From NCBI GenBank assembly GCA_905250885.1, contig CAJNOQ010001729.1, positions 1 to 29,012 of the forward strand: 29,012 nucleotides of DNA, written 5' to 3'. This DNA comes from Didymodactylos carnosus. Taxonomy: Eukaryota > Rotifera > Eurotatoria > Philodinida > Philodinidae. How positions within the stretch are numbered: position 1 is the first letter of the stretch; each line of letters starts with the position of its first letter. Under the pieces are notes generated by a model that saw nothing but the letters and a program-made list of their open reading frames with translations, did no database searches and was not told where the DNA came from. This document shows, piece after piece, positions 1 to 10,966 of this stretch. A program made the position numbers and the translations under genes.

Positions 1-197
1 TTGTGAGTCCTCAAGTTTGCTGTACAAATATATTTATACATCTTTTATTATCAACTACAACTGTTTACACTGTACACTATTAGTTGCTCAGTTAATCTTT
101 TCTATTGAATTTTATCAACTGTTTTCAAATTTAAAATTGTAGTATACATTTTAATAATTGCAACTATAATTCCATGTTTTACAACGGATAAAAAAAA

Positions 198-337
198 GTG
201 TCGACGAAACAAGAATCAAGTTTAATTGATTAAAAACATTTTGTCGACGAATCAGGATAAAAAAGTGTCGACGAAACGAGCAAGAAATTAGTGTCGACGA
301 AACAAGAATAATTTATTTACTGTGACGAAACAAGAAT
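198..337. repeat. Cluster of short GTCGACGAAACAAG repeats
   Basis: Five copies of a 13-19 bp unit with consensus GTGTCGACGAAACAAGAAT begin near 198, 242, 265, 291 and 321. They are irregularly spaced by AT-rich sequence. The copies at 198 and 291 are identical over 19 bases. The copy at 242 has GAATCA instead of GAAACA, and the one at 321 has lost the TC of GTCGAC. It looks like a degenerate interspersed minisatellite or the end of a mobile element. No coding potential was seen. Confidence 0.7.
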
Positions 338-3120
338 GGATCGTGTGTGTGAGAAGTAACCCATTTTCTCTTCTTTATATGTTTTGGATGAGACTGCGTC
401 CAAAATTCTGGTTTGCCTTGTTTTACGCGTAAAAGTGTGCTTAAAACATGACGAACTCACCTCTTTGGGAGCAAACTTTCGTAAACAAGCCCTTCTACAG
501 ATAGTAAGTGATTTATTTTGAGAGGTACTCTTGATGTTGAGAGATTGAATTGCAGTCTTCTTTATTACTAGCAATCCATCAATCAGCGACCAGCGTCACC
601 ACACGTTAAACGCTTTAGCTGTTGTATCTTCAATCTATAATAGCACTTTTTGATTATGCCTAGGAAAGGGTAAAAGAGAATATGCAAAACTCAAATTTTA
701 AAGAAGTTTCAGATGAGTAAGTCGCATAAGACTTTATATGTACAGGCTTTTATAGACTCTCCAATCAACGGAAAACAATCATTCGCTTTAGCTTAATGTT
801 TGTCAAGTTAGATTAAGGCTATCATCCGCTATTTTGAAAAACTTCTGGATTTTGAGCTGAACATATCCTGATGTAGAAGAAAATCTGATCTACAAAATGA
901 GACCAGTACCAGCATTCTATGGCATTTATTGGAAATGTCACGAACTTTTTAAGTTTTTCCTTCAAACCCTGAAAATACCCTACCTTTTCCTGTACACGCA
1001 AAAAATTTTCTTATACATAGACTGATAGAAGAAACTGTTCTTTTAACAACAAGACGTCTTTCAAAAGGTGAAGTCCGCATAAGACGCGAAATCGGCCCAC
1101 TAACTTTAACCGCTTCAATCGGTACAAAACTCATCAGAAGCATGTTCGATGATTTCGGCCCTTCCGAGTGCTTCCAGTCGAATATACCCGACAGAATCTA
1201 CTCTAAACCAAGCAACGATGTAGAACCAACAGTATGACCGTGAAGTCAAAGTTTCTCCGTAACCATCCAATATTAAACTTAGTACAATACATCATTCGAT
1301 ACGCCGTGAAAAGCTCTACAATATGTGTTGATAGGAAACTTAACGAAGCCTGGCAGCAGGTTTTATGAGCTTAATACTAGACTTTTCCATGAATCCAAGA
1401 ATTGTTCGTCACCTTTATTTTTCATTTTTCTCGTCGAGCATACTAGCTAGAACAAAGGAGTAGTATCGATTAGTCGGTTTTTCGTTTCCAAAAATTTCCG
1501 ATTGAAAGTCACATATTTGGAATCAGCGTCGAATTCTGAACAAAATGGCCGATTCAGATTTTTTTTGATAAAATTTTATTTTTCGCCTGCCAAATCTGTC
1601 CCTGTTCCTCCTTTGGAACATTGAAAATTTTTTGTGCAAATTCTTTAAAAAGTACATCACTAGACGTAGAATTTAACGCTGATTCTGAATATTTAGTCGA
1701 TTCCACTCCGATGCCTTGTAGAAAATTTGTAAATTACTTTTTTCAGCTGGTGGTGGTTTCGACCTTCCTTCGGTTTCGCCCGTCAGCCGACTTACCAACG
1801 TTTGTCAAAAATTTGAAACACACACTGTCGTGTTCAGAATTGATTTGTCTATCTAAAAGATGTCAAAATAATATCATATAACCATGTTTTGTGTTTTTTT
1901 AGATCAAAAACAGAAAAAACGACGAAAAAGAGCGTTTTTTTCAACACTTCGACCTAATACTGTAAACTAAGAAAGGCTTGATCCCATGAGTGAGGTACAT
2001 GAGTAGACTCAATTTTTCACGCTGATTCCGAATATGACCTCAAAATCAAAAACAAAGTTAGGAAACATGACCAGAAATTAAAAATACAGGGATATTCCAC
2101 TGTATTTGACCTTTAGCAGCTGAATATGTGTATTTAACCTTACTAAAAATTTAAAAAAGATTTCTTGCATGCGCTGTAGATCTCTTCCATCATGTTCGGG
2201 TTATAACTGAGGCATTCTGTTTCCAAATCCATCTGATGAGGCCTTTAGGACAGAGACCGAAACTGGTTGCATCAGAGTTTTTTAGCCCTTTTTGTGCAGT
2301 GAGTCGAGGAGAGCCCGGAAGAGACACAATTTCACAGCAATTTTCAGAGTATCAATCCATACAACAGTGACCAACGGTTCTGCACAGCTCAAAAGCGTCT
2401 ACAGTGACGTAAATACTCGCACTTGTATTAAGAAACGCCTAAAATACTGATAAGGTGCTCCAAAGTCGAAGTTTCCACACCATTTTATTTCTGACTCATA
2501 TATATACCATTCGATAGAGCTTTTGAAGCTGACCGCGAGTATCTATGTTTTAACCTTTCTAGGCCAAGTTTTCACCTAAAAAAATTTGAAAAAACAAGGG
2601 CCTCTTTTTTTGTCAAAAATGGTCAGTTTTTTTAAAAACCTCAATAACTCACCTCTAATCCATTTTCAAAGCTTGAGACTATTATTTTCTTACTCAGCAT
2701 TGAAAACTGTATATGACAACCTATATTTGAAGATTCTAATTCAAAACAATAAATTTTTAGCATCACGGTTGGTCGAGGTGTCTCCATCATCTACTAGCTC
2801 ATTTTGTAAACCCATCTAGGTTTTTTGTTCAAGAGATATAATCATATGTTATACATCATTAGAATCGCCATTCAACAAGGAAAAAAGTACGTTCTTCTTT
2901 TTTCAAAATACTTTTCCCTTCTTAAGATATGTGCTTTTTATTGGAATTTTGGCACGTTCGTCTAAAAATCGCAAAAATCATTTTTCAATAACTTTTCTAG
3001 TTTTCATTCAAAGTCAATGATATTAATACACAATATGTAACAAACGATGTTGAATCTAATGAGTATATTCTCAAGATCTCCAAAGATTTCTAGCGGACAT
3101 TTTACTTTACAAAAATATCG
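338..3120. other. Gene-poor, repeat-derived left flank
   Basis: No exon-like open frame with recognisable protein similarity was found on either strand. The open frames here are under 90 codons and look like chance. The stretch holds three copies of a short phrase that recurs in the neighbouring fold-back elements (1513-1529 reversed, 1676-1692, 2019-2035). It also has a sequence at 1532-1548 resembling the TTCTGATCAAAATG phrase of the second fold-back. This suggests the region is largely old non-coding mobile-element sequence. Confidence 0.5.
1513..2035. repeat. Three copies of the GCTGATTCCGAATAT phrase
   Basis: ACGCTGATTCCGAATAT is present at 2019-2035. ACGCTGATTCTGAATAT (one mismatch) is at 1676-1692. 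The reverse complement, with one mismatch, is at 1513-1529. Two further copies of the 15-bp core, in opposite orientations, lie in the arms of the fold-back element at 3894-4476. Recurrence of such a specific phrase points to fragments of one repeat family. Confidence 0.65.
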
Positions 3121-3725
3121 CCCGAAAAATTGATCATACAGATGTAATTTCGATTTATTTCCGTAATGGTAACCAGTATAAAGAATTCAAATAGCGATTT
3201 AGATAGAGAAAATTGTTTTCAACAAATATTTGAGAAAAAAAAATTCTCATTATATTTTCAAATCCAGGGTCTCCAGAAAACCAAAAGCTAGGTTTTCAGC
3301 ATCCAGAACACGGTGATAAAAGTTTGTTTTAGTCGGATAGCGTGATAGAGCAGCTAATTATCTACAAAATAAAACGCCTCCGAGCTCTCTACGACGCTTT
3401 TTGACTGAGCTACATCAATTTTACGAGAGGCCCTAAAATGTTTTTTTTACAGGAATTGCGAAAAAACATTTTAGGGCCTCTAGTAAAATTGATGTAGCTC
3501 AGTCAAAAAGCGTCGTAGAGAGCTCGGAGGCGTCTTATTTTGTAGAGAATTAGCTGCTCTATCACGCTATCNGACCCTGGATTTGAAAATATAACGAGAA
3601 TTTTTTTTTTTCTCAAATATTTGTTGGAAACAATTTTCTCTATCTAAATCACTATTTGAATTCTTTATACTGGTTACCATTACGGAAATAAATCGAAATT
3701 ACATCTGTATGATCAATTTTTCGGG
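3121..3725. mobile_element. Fold-back (long inverted repeat) element 1
   Basis: The left arm (3121-3446) and right arm (3461-3725) are reverse complements with few mismatches, separated by about 14 bp. The outer ends are CCCGAAAAATTGATC and its complement. The inner ends are CCCTAAAATG and its complement. The left arm has a 63-bp segment (about 3272-3334) absent from the right arm, and the only N of the window (3572) sits next to that missing segment. There is no open frame with recognisable similarity. A non-autonomous fold-back transposon is likely; an assembly artefact at the hairpin is the alternative. Confidence 0.85.
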
Positions 3726-3893
3726 CCACTGTATATGTATACCAAACATATATGTATAAGATGGAAGGGGGGGACGAGGGTGCTCCTAGATACTTAAGAT
3801 ACAAAAAAATGACAGAAAAATGAGTTCGCAGCGAACTCAAATTGTGCACGGCCTCAAAAGGAGGGAGGGGTACCCTTAATATTAATTAAACTT

Positions 3894-4476
3894 ACGAGGG
3901 AAGGCCACCAAGTGTTCCCTCGCTCTGAGACTCAGTTGACCGGGGCTAATCGAGCATGCTGATTCCGAATATCAACATGAGACGGCCTAATAAGCCTTCA
4001 GAGACAGGTTTTCTAGAAAACCAGTTAAATCTCCGAAACTTTTCTTAATAAGCCATATTTGTAGCGCGCGAAATTCTGATCAAAATGAGGCATTTCCCAG
4101 CTCTACACGACCTTTCTTTGCAAAGATATAGAATTTACAAGAAAAACCCTAAATGCTCATTGTCAACTCAAAGCTACAGAAATAAGAAATGAATTTAGGG
4201 CTTTTCTTGTAAATTCTATAACATTTGCAAAGAAAGGTCGTGTAGAGCTGGGGAATGTCTCATTTTGATCAGAATTTCGCGCGCTACAAACATGACTTAT
4301 TAAGAAAAGTTTCGGAGATTTTTTGGAGTTTCTGGAAAACTGGTTTTTTAGAAAACCTGTCTCTAAAGGCTTATTCGGCCATCTCATGTTGATATTCGGA
4401 ATCAGCATGCTCGATTACCCCTGGTCAACTGAGTCTCAGCTCAAAAACGAGGGAACACTTGGTGGTCTTCCCTCGT
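3894..4476. mobile_element. Fold-back (long inverted repeat) element 2
   Basis: The left arm (3894-4154) and right arm (4193-4476) are reverse complements at roughly 90 percent by eye, with a 38-bp spacer. The termini are ACGAGGGAAGGCCACCAAGT and its near-perfect complement. Each arm carries one copy of GCTGATTCCGAATAT (3958-3972; reversed at 4392-4406) and one of TTCTGATCAAAATGAG. The inner halves resemble those of the fold-back element at 3121-3725, so both may belong to one family. The 81-codon open frame across the right arm is not a convincing gene. Confidence 0.85.
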
Positions 4477-5575
4477 TAGAATAGAGGACAGTTCCAAATT
4501 GATCTAGGCCTAAATTCTGCCATAGTCTCTTTCGGCCTTTCTTAGGTAATGCCTTTTTTTGATAGTTGAATACTCACTCCTTCAAAGGTTAATGTGACCA
4601 CATTATCAAAATCAATAGAATGGGAGTTCTGAATAACATGTTGTGCGATGTTTGATCAGATTTCTTTACTAGTTGTTAGAGAACTTCAATTTGAATTTTT
4701 TATCTTTCTTGAGAAGAAACTTCAGGTCTCTACTTCGTATACTTTTCTGTATTTCCTAATGGTATTTGTACTAAATTTCATTTTTTTTATTCATATTAAT
4801 CAGATAGAGTGAAGAATTTTTTTTATTAACAACAGCACGAAAAAAAATAATAAAATGTTAAAAGTTAACAAGACACACGCTCACATGAAGAGAAGAACAA
4901 TGTTTACAAAGCACGGCAATGTTGTGCATATAATGCCTTCTTAACCTAATATATATAGACATATATATCCAGTTGAAAGCAATACATTCATTCGCTATCA
5001 GATCCATAACTATACTTGAAAAAATAATAACATAACATAACATAACATAACATAACAAAGTTGAACGAAAATAAAAAATGGCAGTAATATGAAAAGCATA
5101 AATAGAATTCGACAGAAAGAACAAAATTACATACTCAATCATATGCTATTCTCAAAATAAAAAATCTTTTCAAATTTAATCTTGTCTTCAAAGTATTTAT
5201 GTCGTAGTTGTGTGTGGAAATCAAATAATAACTAGACAATTCTAGTAACCAATCAGAATGGTCGAGTTGAGAGATCTTCTCTAAGATAAGATAAGACAAA
5301 CAAGTAGGAAAAAAGTTTATATAAAATAATTTTGGTAATACTAATGGGGAAAGTTTAAAAATTGTTTTCACAAATCATCAGAGTAAAAAAAGAGAATAAG
5401 AAACCGGCATGTTACGAAATATTGTTTATGAAATGAATGGTATGTTGGTGTGAACTTATAACTATCGCTTACCACTAATTACAAAAAAAAAATTGTTTGA
5501 TATTAAAAAATACACATGTTAAGCAACTACTAAATTCACTACTACTGGTAGATAAGATCTTTGGTAATACACTCA
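4477..5575. other. AT-rich intergenic region downstream of the aminopeptidase gene
   Basis: This lies between the fold-back elements and the stop codon of the aminopeptidase gene. It is AT-rich with scattered A and T runs. Open frames of 94 and 78 codons on the minus strand look like chance, with no recognisable motif. The proximal part probably holds the 3' untranslated region of the aminopeptidase gene. A pentanucleotide microsatellite is at 5027-5056. Confidence 0.5.
5027..5056. repeat. (ATAAC)6 microsatellite
   Basis: Six uninterrupted copies of the pentanucleotide ATAAC, reading GTTAT on the minus strand. It lies in non-coding sequence about 520 bp past the aminopeptidase stop codon. 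Confidence 0.9.
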
Positions 5576-8500
5576 CTACTCATTAGTTGTTGATAATCGA
5601 ATAAATTTTCGTGCTGAAGGCATTGTAGTTGTAGACTCTGTTGTAGATATTTTTCGTTTTCTATCATTTGATGTTTCATTCAATAAAGTATATATTTCTG
5701 CTCCATTTGTTTCATGTGCTAAATCAACTTCTGGTGGTGTCTCAAGGAACGGTTCAATATTAATTGTACAATATTGTGCTCGTAATTTTGGATATTCATT
5801 TTGAAAAAATTTTAATAAATGATAATGATCACGTTTTAACACTGAGGCACGCGAACGAGCTGTATGAGCTATAATGGAGGCCACTTCTTTCAATTTTGGT
5901 GGCACCATTAGTTGTGGAGGTGTCGTTGTTGTATAACTAGTAAGATCATCAGGATAATCGGATAAATCGGTGGTAGTTGATGATGGCGATAATGTTAACA
6001 TGTTAATATTACGATTATGATTGTTCGTGGTGGTGGTAGTGGTAGTGGCGATAGTAGAAATATTATATTTTTCATGAAATTGTTCGTATTGTTGAAAAAA
6101 ATCTTCAATACGATTTGCTTCACTCGTTGTTGAAAAATATCCAAATGTTTCACGTATTATTGCTTCTAAATATTCATCATTGTAATTCGATCGAAATGAT
6201 TGCCAATTTTCTTCGATATAACGACAATAATAATCACGACCTACTTTACTCAAACAAAAACCTTTATATGCTTCAATACGTTCGTGAAGACGAATTTGTG
6301 CAAATGATATTAAATCTAATGTACGTTGTATAAAATGTGGATTTTGTACATAGCTTAAACCGAACAGACAACGTAAACGATCATCTTGTTTATCACGCTG
6401 AATATACATTTTAATTAAACTAATAAAGTCACTTTGAGATGCATGATGAGCAATTATAGCACAAATTGGCCACCAAATAGGTTCATTTGAATCATTTACA
6501 TATGATTGAAAACGTCGGCGTGCTTCACTAATAACCTCTTCATCATAACCAATGTTACCTAACAATAGAAGAAAAACACGTTTAACCCTTCGAGTTCTAA
6601 ATTTTTCTGATGAATCAAATTTTGTAAAACATGGTATAAACTATATAAGAAGACATTTATAGAAACTCTATTTTGTTACATATTCATATGCGTTTGCTGA
6701 TAAAACAAAGCAATTTTTTATACAAAAGTCGTGAATAAAATATAGTTATACACACTTCTTACGAATTTGTTAGACTCACATCAGGCATGGAAGACGCAAC
6801 AATAAATTACTAAGATTATGTAAGACAAAAAGTACTTGACGATTGTCCAAAACTGCCGAAATTTAGTAGTGGTAAATGTATTTAACACTGGGATTTAAAG
6901 GATTTAAAGACAGTTTAACTGAAGAATGGTTTCTTTTTATGGTTCGAGGATCGAAAATGTTGTTTTCAATCTCTCTTTTAACGTGTACTTACCTAATATG
7001 ATTAATACAAATGATCGAAGACGTGCACGCGATGTTGATTCACCACTAACAGCTGTCCAACCCAATTTATAATATAATGTTTTATGTACATCAACAATAT
7101 ATTTTCTATAATATTCAATTAATGATTGATCGTATTCTAACATCGTTGCTATTCGAATTATATTCGATTCAATATCTTTCCAAACTGTTTCTTCATCATT
7201 TTCATGAATATAACAAAATAATAAACGTAAATAATCAACTAATGATGAAAAACCACCCATAACTAATGAATGTAAATCATTTTCAACATTAAACCGATCA
7301 TATTCGTTTATTTTATTTGTTTTGATTGCTTCTCGTAAATTATTATTCAATACATTGTCCTGGTATAATACACGATAGGTACCACTACAAGTTGCATTTA
7401 CTTTGAAATGTGCGGTTTTCAAATGAATGACAAGTCGTTGTTTATCCATAAGAAATTTTTCAACTGTCGATGGATTTGAATTTTCATCATAACAGAGAAT
7501 TGTGATGGGTATTACCCAACAATTACTATTATTGTGTGAAAGATCTCCATCGAGATTATGTTCAAAATTGAGAAAATGTTGATCATTTGATACTGTTTTA
7601 CGTCTTGGTAAACCATTTGAAATAGAAGCACACTTCATAGCAGTAGAATTGGGATGAATATTTGATGATGATGACGATGATGACGACGATACGTTTGTAC
7701 CATCTGATACAATTAATTGATCAGAAAGAACAGAAATAGATGAGTCACTTTTTGATCGATTAAGTCGACGACAAGAATAATTTACATTTTTTCTTATGTG
7801 ACAAGAACAAATAGTGTCTTTCAGTATATCTGTTGATGTTGTCTGTTCACAAACACAAGTAATTTGTTTTTGGTGGTGACCTTGACAATAACTGACTTGT
7901 TTTAATTCAATATCACATGAGCCTAAAATAAACAAGTAACATAATAATAATGATGAACACATAATCGTAACACATTCATACCTGTACTCTCATCGTACGA
8001 AATCATGTTGACCGAAACTACTGGATAACTCTGTTTTGTGCACCAGGTTTGGATTATTTTTCCTAAATGAATACAAATGATTGTTTTTTAGTTTATTCGA
8101 ATATTTTTTTTTTATTTACGTATTGGTAAATGTGTTATTTCTTCAATACACAGCCAAAAATCATTGGCGGTTGCCGTTGAATATTGAAACTTTTTTAAAT
8201 AATATCTTGTTGCTGTTAAAAATGCTTTGTCACCAATAAATAAATGTATCATACGCATAAGACATGAACCTTTTGAATAGATAAAACCTTCAAATGAAAA
8301 TGTTTTTTCATCAATATCTTCTGGTTCAATATGTAGCGTATTTAAACGATATTCAAAATAACGTATGTATTGAGTATAAAAAAATTCTGAAAAAACGTTC
8401 ACTTCTGGTAAACAATGATCTGTAGCCAAATATTCAAACCATTTTGCAAAACCTTCGATAACATAAACATCATTCCACCAACTAAAACATACATAAATAA

Positions 8501-10966
8501 CATACTTTTAATTAGGAACGTATTTTAAACGAATTGTATAGTTGAATGGAAAACGCTAATAATAGAGATATATCAAGTGAAGCAGTTTGACGTTATAAAA
8601 AACTCACCTAATCTTCATTCTTTACATGAAACTTTTGCCGGAAATGTTGTACAAAAGTTCATGGACTATCGATTACAAAAAAGAATTTTGGTATAGCTCC
8701 GAAATTAACGCATGAATAGGTAAAATATCATCGTTACGGGATTACGCATTTTACAAATAACTATGTTTTCGTAGTTCGATTTTTCCCCTCAATCATGAGC
8801 GAGAAGTAAATTAAAATGACATTATTACCATCTCAAAACATTTCTCTATTTAATGATGTGCTCAAAACCTAAAAGTATTGCTGACAAGGGTCATCCCACG
8901 TAACGGTCGCTTTTTGCACAAAAATGTAGAAACTTTTACCTGTATTTATTCTGTAAGAAATATTGTTAGAAAATAATAAACAATTATGCAATGGCAAAAA
9001 ATCAGTTCCAAAGCGACGACAATAGATAGATTGAATCATGTTTCAATAGCATTTTGTCGCTGGCTCTCTTCATATCTTTTTATCGGCACTAGTTCATCTG
9101 ATCCCAAACGTCAGCTCTCGACGAATACGTTAGTATCAAGGCTGAGGACGTCTTTATTCAATAGTGTGGTTCCATTAATAAGCCGTATATCTCACGAAAG
9201 TCACATTTATAATCCAAAATTAGCAATATATCTACTAATCCCCGTCTATACAGAGAGATGTCCGTCCACTGGGGCTGAGGATATAACAGAAAGTACACAA
9301 ATAGTAGTCACTCAATAAAAAAAACTTTTAAACTTCAAATTTCATTTTTCTGTTTTACGATACAAAAGCCTGAAATTTTTTATAAGATTCAATTTAGTGC
9401 GTATATGAACAAAATACTGTTGTCGATCTGTCTGTCAAACGCTAGAATCTGCATCGTCTAATGACTCTTTGAATTTTTATTAGCTATAATACATTACATA
9501 CTTGATACTGACAAGATTCCCAAACCATTGATGAGCTATTTCATGTGTAACAGATTGACAAACATTACGATATTGAATATCATTTGAACGTTTTTCACAT
9601 AGTAATAATTCTTCTTCTTTAAATGTAACCAAACCCCAATTTTCCATAGCCGGATAATATAAACCTGGCACAGTTATTAAATCTAATTTTGGTAACGGAT
9701 AATTCAATTCAAATAAATTAGAAAAATAATATAATGCACGTCGAGCACATTTTAATGCAAATAAAGCATCATCCGCTTTACCGGGTAATGTATAAGCACA
9801 CAAATCAATTTTTCTTGTCTCTTTTACATCTTGAGTAGCACTAAAAAACACACACAATATTCATTAGAAGTTAAATCAACACTTTATAAATTCTACTCAT
9901 TATCGATTGTTAAGCGTATTTTTGATTAAGAGGAGCGAAGGGAACGGAAAACCATCCTCTCGCTTGGATAAAGTGATTCAAAACTCTTCTAAGAAATTTA
10001 AACTAAGAAACTAACTTTTATGTAGTCAAATAAGTAATTTTTTTAGCTTCTCAAGTAACATGTTTTTTTGTTGTTTTTTTCTATCATTTCTTCATATTGT
10101 TGATAAATCTTAAAAATGGCGATAGTGACAAGCTCATTTTCAATTTTCAATTAGCTTAAAACATGCAGTTACTTGGAAAAAAATTTTATTTACTCAATAG
10201 ACATTCTATCCTCTTCCAAAACTTGTATCAAAAACGCTGAAGAGACTACATACTTGGACGACGTTGTTGTTATAAATTCTGTTAATTCAATTGGATCTGC
10301 TTTTAATACATCGAATTGTCCAACAATAAAACATAATAAAAATGTTGGCATAACTGGTGTACGTTGAAATTGAACACGTTTTATATTATTTTCAACTAAT
10401 TTTTCAGATAAAATAGGCATATTTGATAACGCTAATAGATGTTGTGGTACATGGAGAATAATGTCGAACGTTGTGCGAAATGATGGTTCATCAAGACATG
10501 GAAATACTCGTCGACAATGTGTAGGTGACATTTGTGTTATGGCATAATAGTTTCTCTTCATTCTCACATTTCCATTATTATCCTCCATTTTTGGATGTTC
10601 AGTACGATAAAATCCTTGTAATTGTGACGTTTGTAATTGTCCATTAAATTTAATTTCAATTCGATATGTTTCATTTAATAAAAATGTTTGATGATGATCT
10701 AAACTAAATTCTACAGTTTCATGTTTTTCATTTAGTGTAACTGTGGGTTTCCATTGAATTGTGGAGGGAGATGATAATGAATAAATATGAACAGAATTTG
10801 TTTCAATAACAAGATTGGATGAATATAATACTAATTGTGTTACATTTTCTTTATTTAAAACAAAATCTATTTTAACAATGCCTTCAAAATGTGCATGTTC
10901 TAAATTGGGTGTTAGTTCAACTTCGTAGTGTAATGGTGATACATATTTTAAACGACGAAACGACAT
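5576..10966 (-). CDS. M1 family zinc aminopeptidase, puromycin-sensitive aminopeptidase-like
   Basis: Predicted exons on the minus strand: 10966-10254, 9840-9502, 8481-8120, 8062-7982, 7922-6993 and 6558-5576. All introns are GT-AG, and the phases join to 3408 nt (1135 aa). The product would remove N-terminal residues from peptides. Visible signatures are the substrate-binding motif PAMEN (about residues 301-305; usually GAMEN), the zinc site HEIAH (337-341) followed 18 residues later by E360 in IEGFAKW, and the catalytic Tyr419 in GFIYSKG. HEXXH, the glutamate and the tyrosine are all intact, so activity is expected. There is no signal peptide or membrane anchor at MSFRRLKYVSPLHYEV, which favours a cytosolic puromycin-sensitive type. 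It is longer than the usual 870-920 aa. A Cys- and Ser-rich insertion of about 100 residues (roughly 510-630) interrupts the beta-sandwich domain before CWVIPITI. A Thr-rich insertion (about 976-1026) interrupts the C-terminal helical domain. The tail includes a basic DRKRK patch. Confidence 0.93.
7656..7695 (-). repeat. Trinucleotide run encoding poly-serine
   Basis: A GAT/GAC trinucleotide run on the plus strand gives about nine consecutive serines on the minus strand (residues near 577-585) in the inserted segment of the aminopeptidase. Mixed TCA and TCG codons suggest an older, partly diversified expansion. Confidence 0.75.
8482..9501 (-). other. Large intron 2 of the aminopeptidase gene with an antisense open frame
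   Basis: This 1020-bp intron separates the HEIAH exon from the exon carrying the third zinc ligand. The other introns of the gene are 57-434 bp. It contains a 110-codon open frame on the plus strand (8986-9318, ATG to TAA) in sequence that looks less AT-rich than the surrounding intron. I recognise no domain in the predicted peptide. It may be a decayed mobile-element insertion that enlarged the intron. Confidence 0.6.

Noticed and set aside
3652-3849. 65-codon open frame on the minus strand
   Set aside because: Mostly made of the right arm end of the first fold-back element and its flank; the C-terminal codons simply repeat the arm sequence seen at 3121-3195. No protein similarity.
4163-4408. 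81-codon open frame on the minus strand
   Set aside because: Lies wholly within the loop and right arm of the second fold-back element and has no recognisable domain.
6115-7262. Plus-strand open frames of 72 and 61 codons
   Set aside because: Antisense shadows of aminopeptidase exons 5 and 6, which carry clear protein-family similarity on the minus strand.
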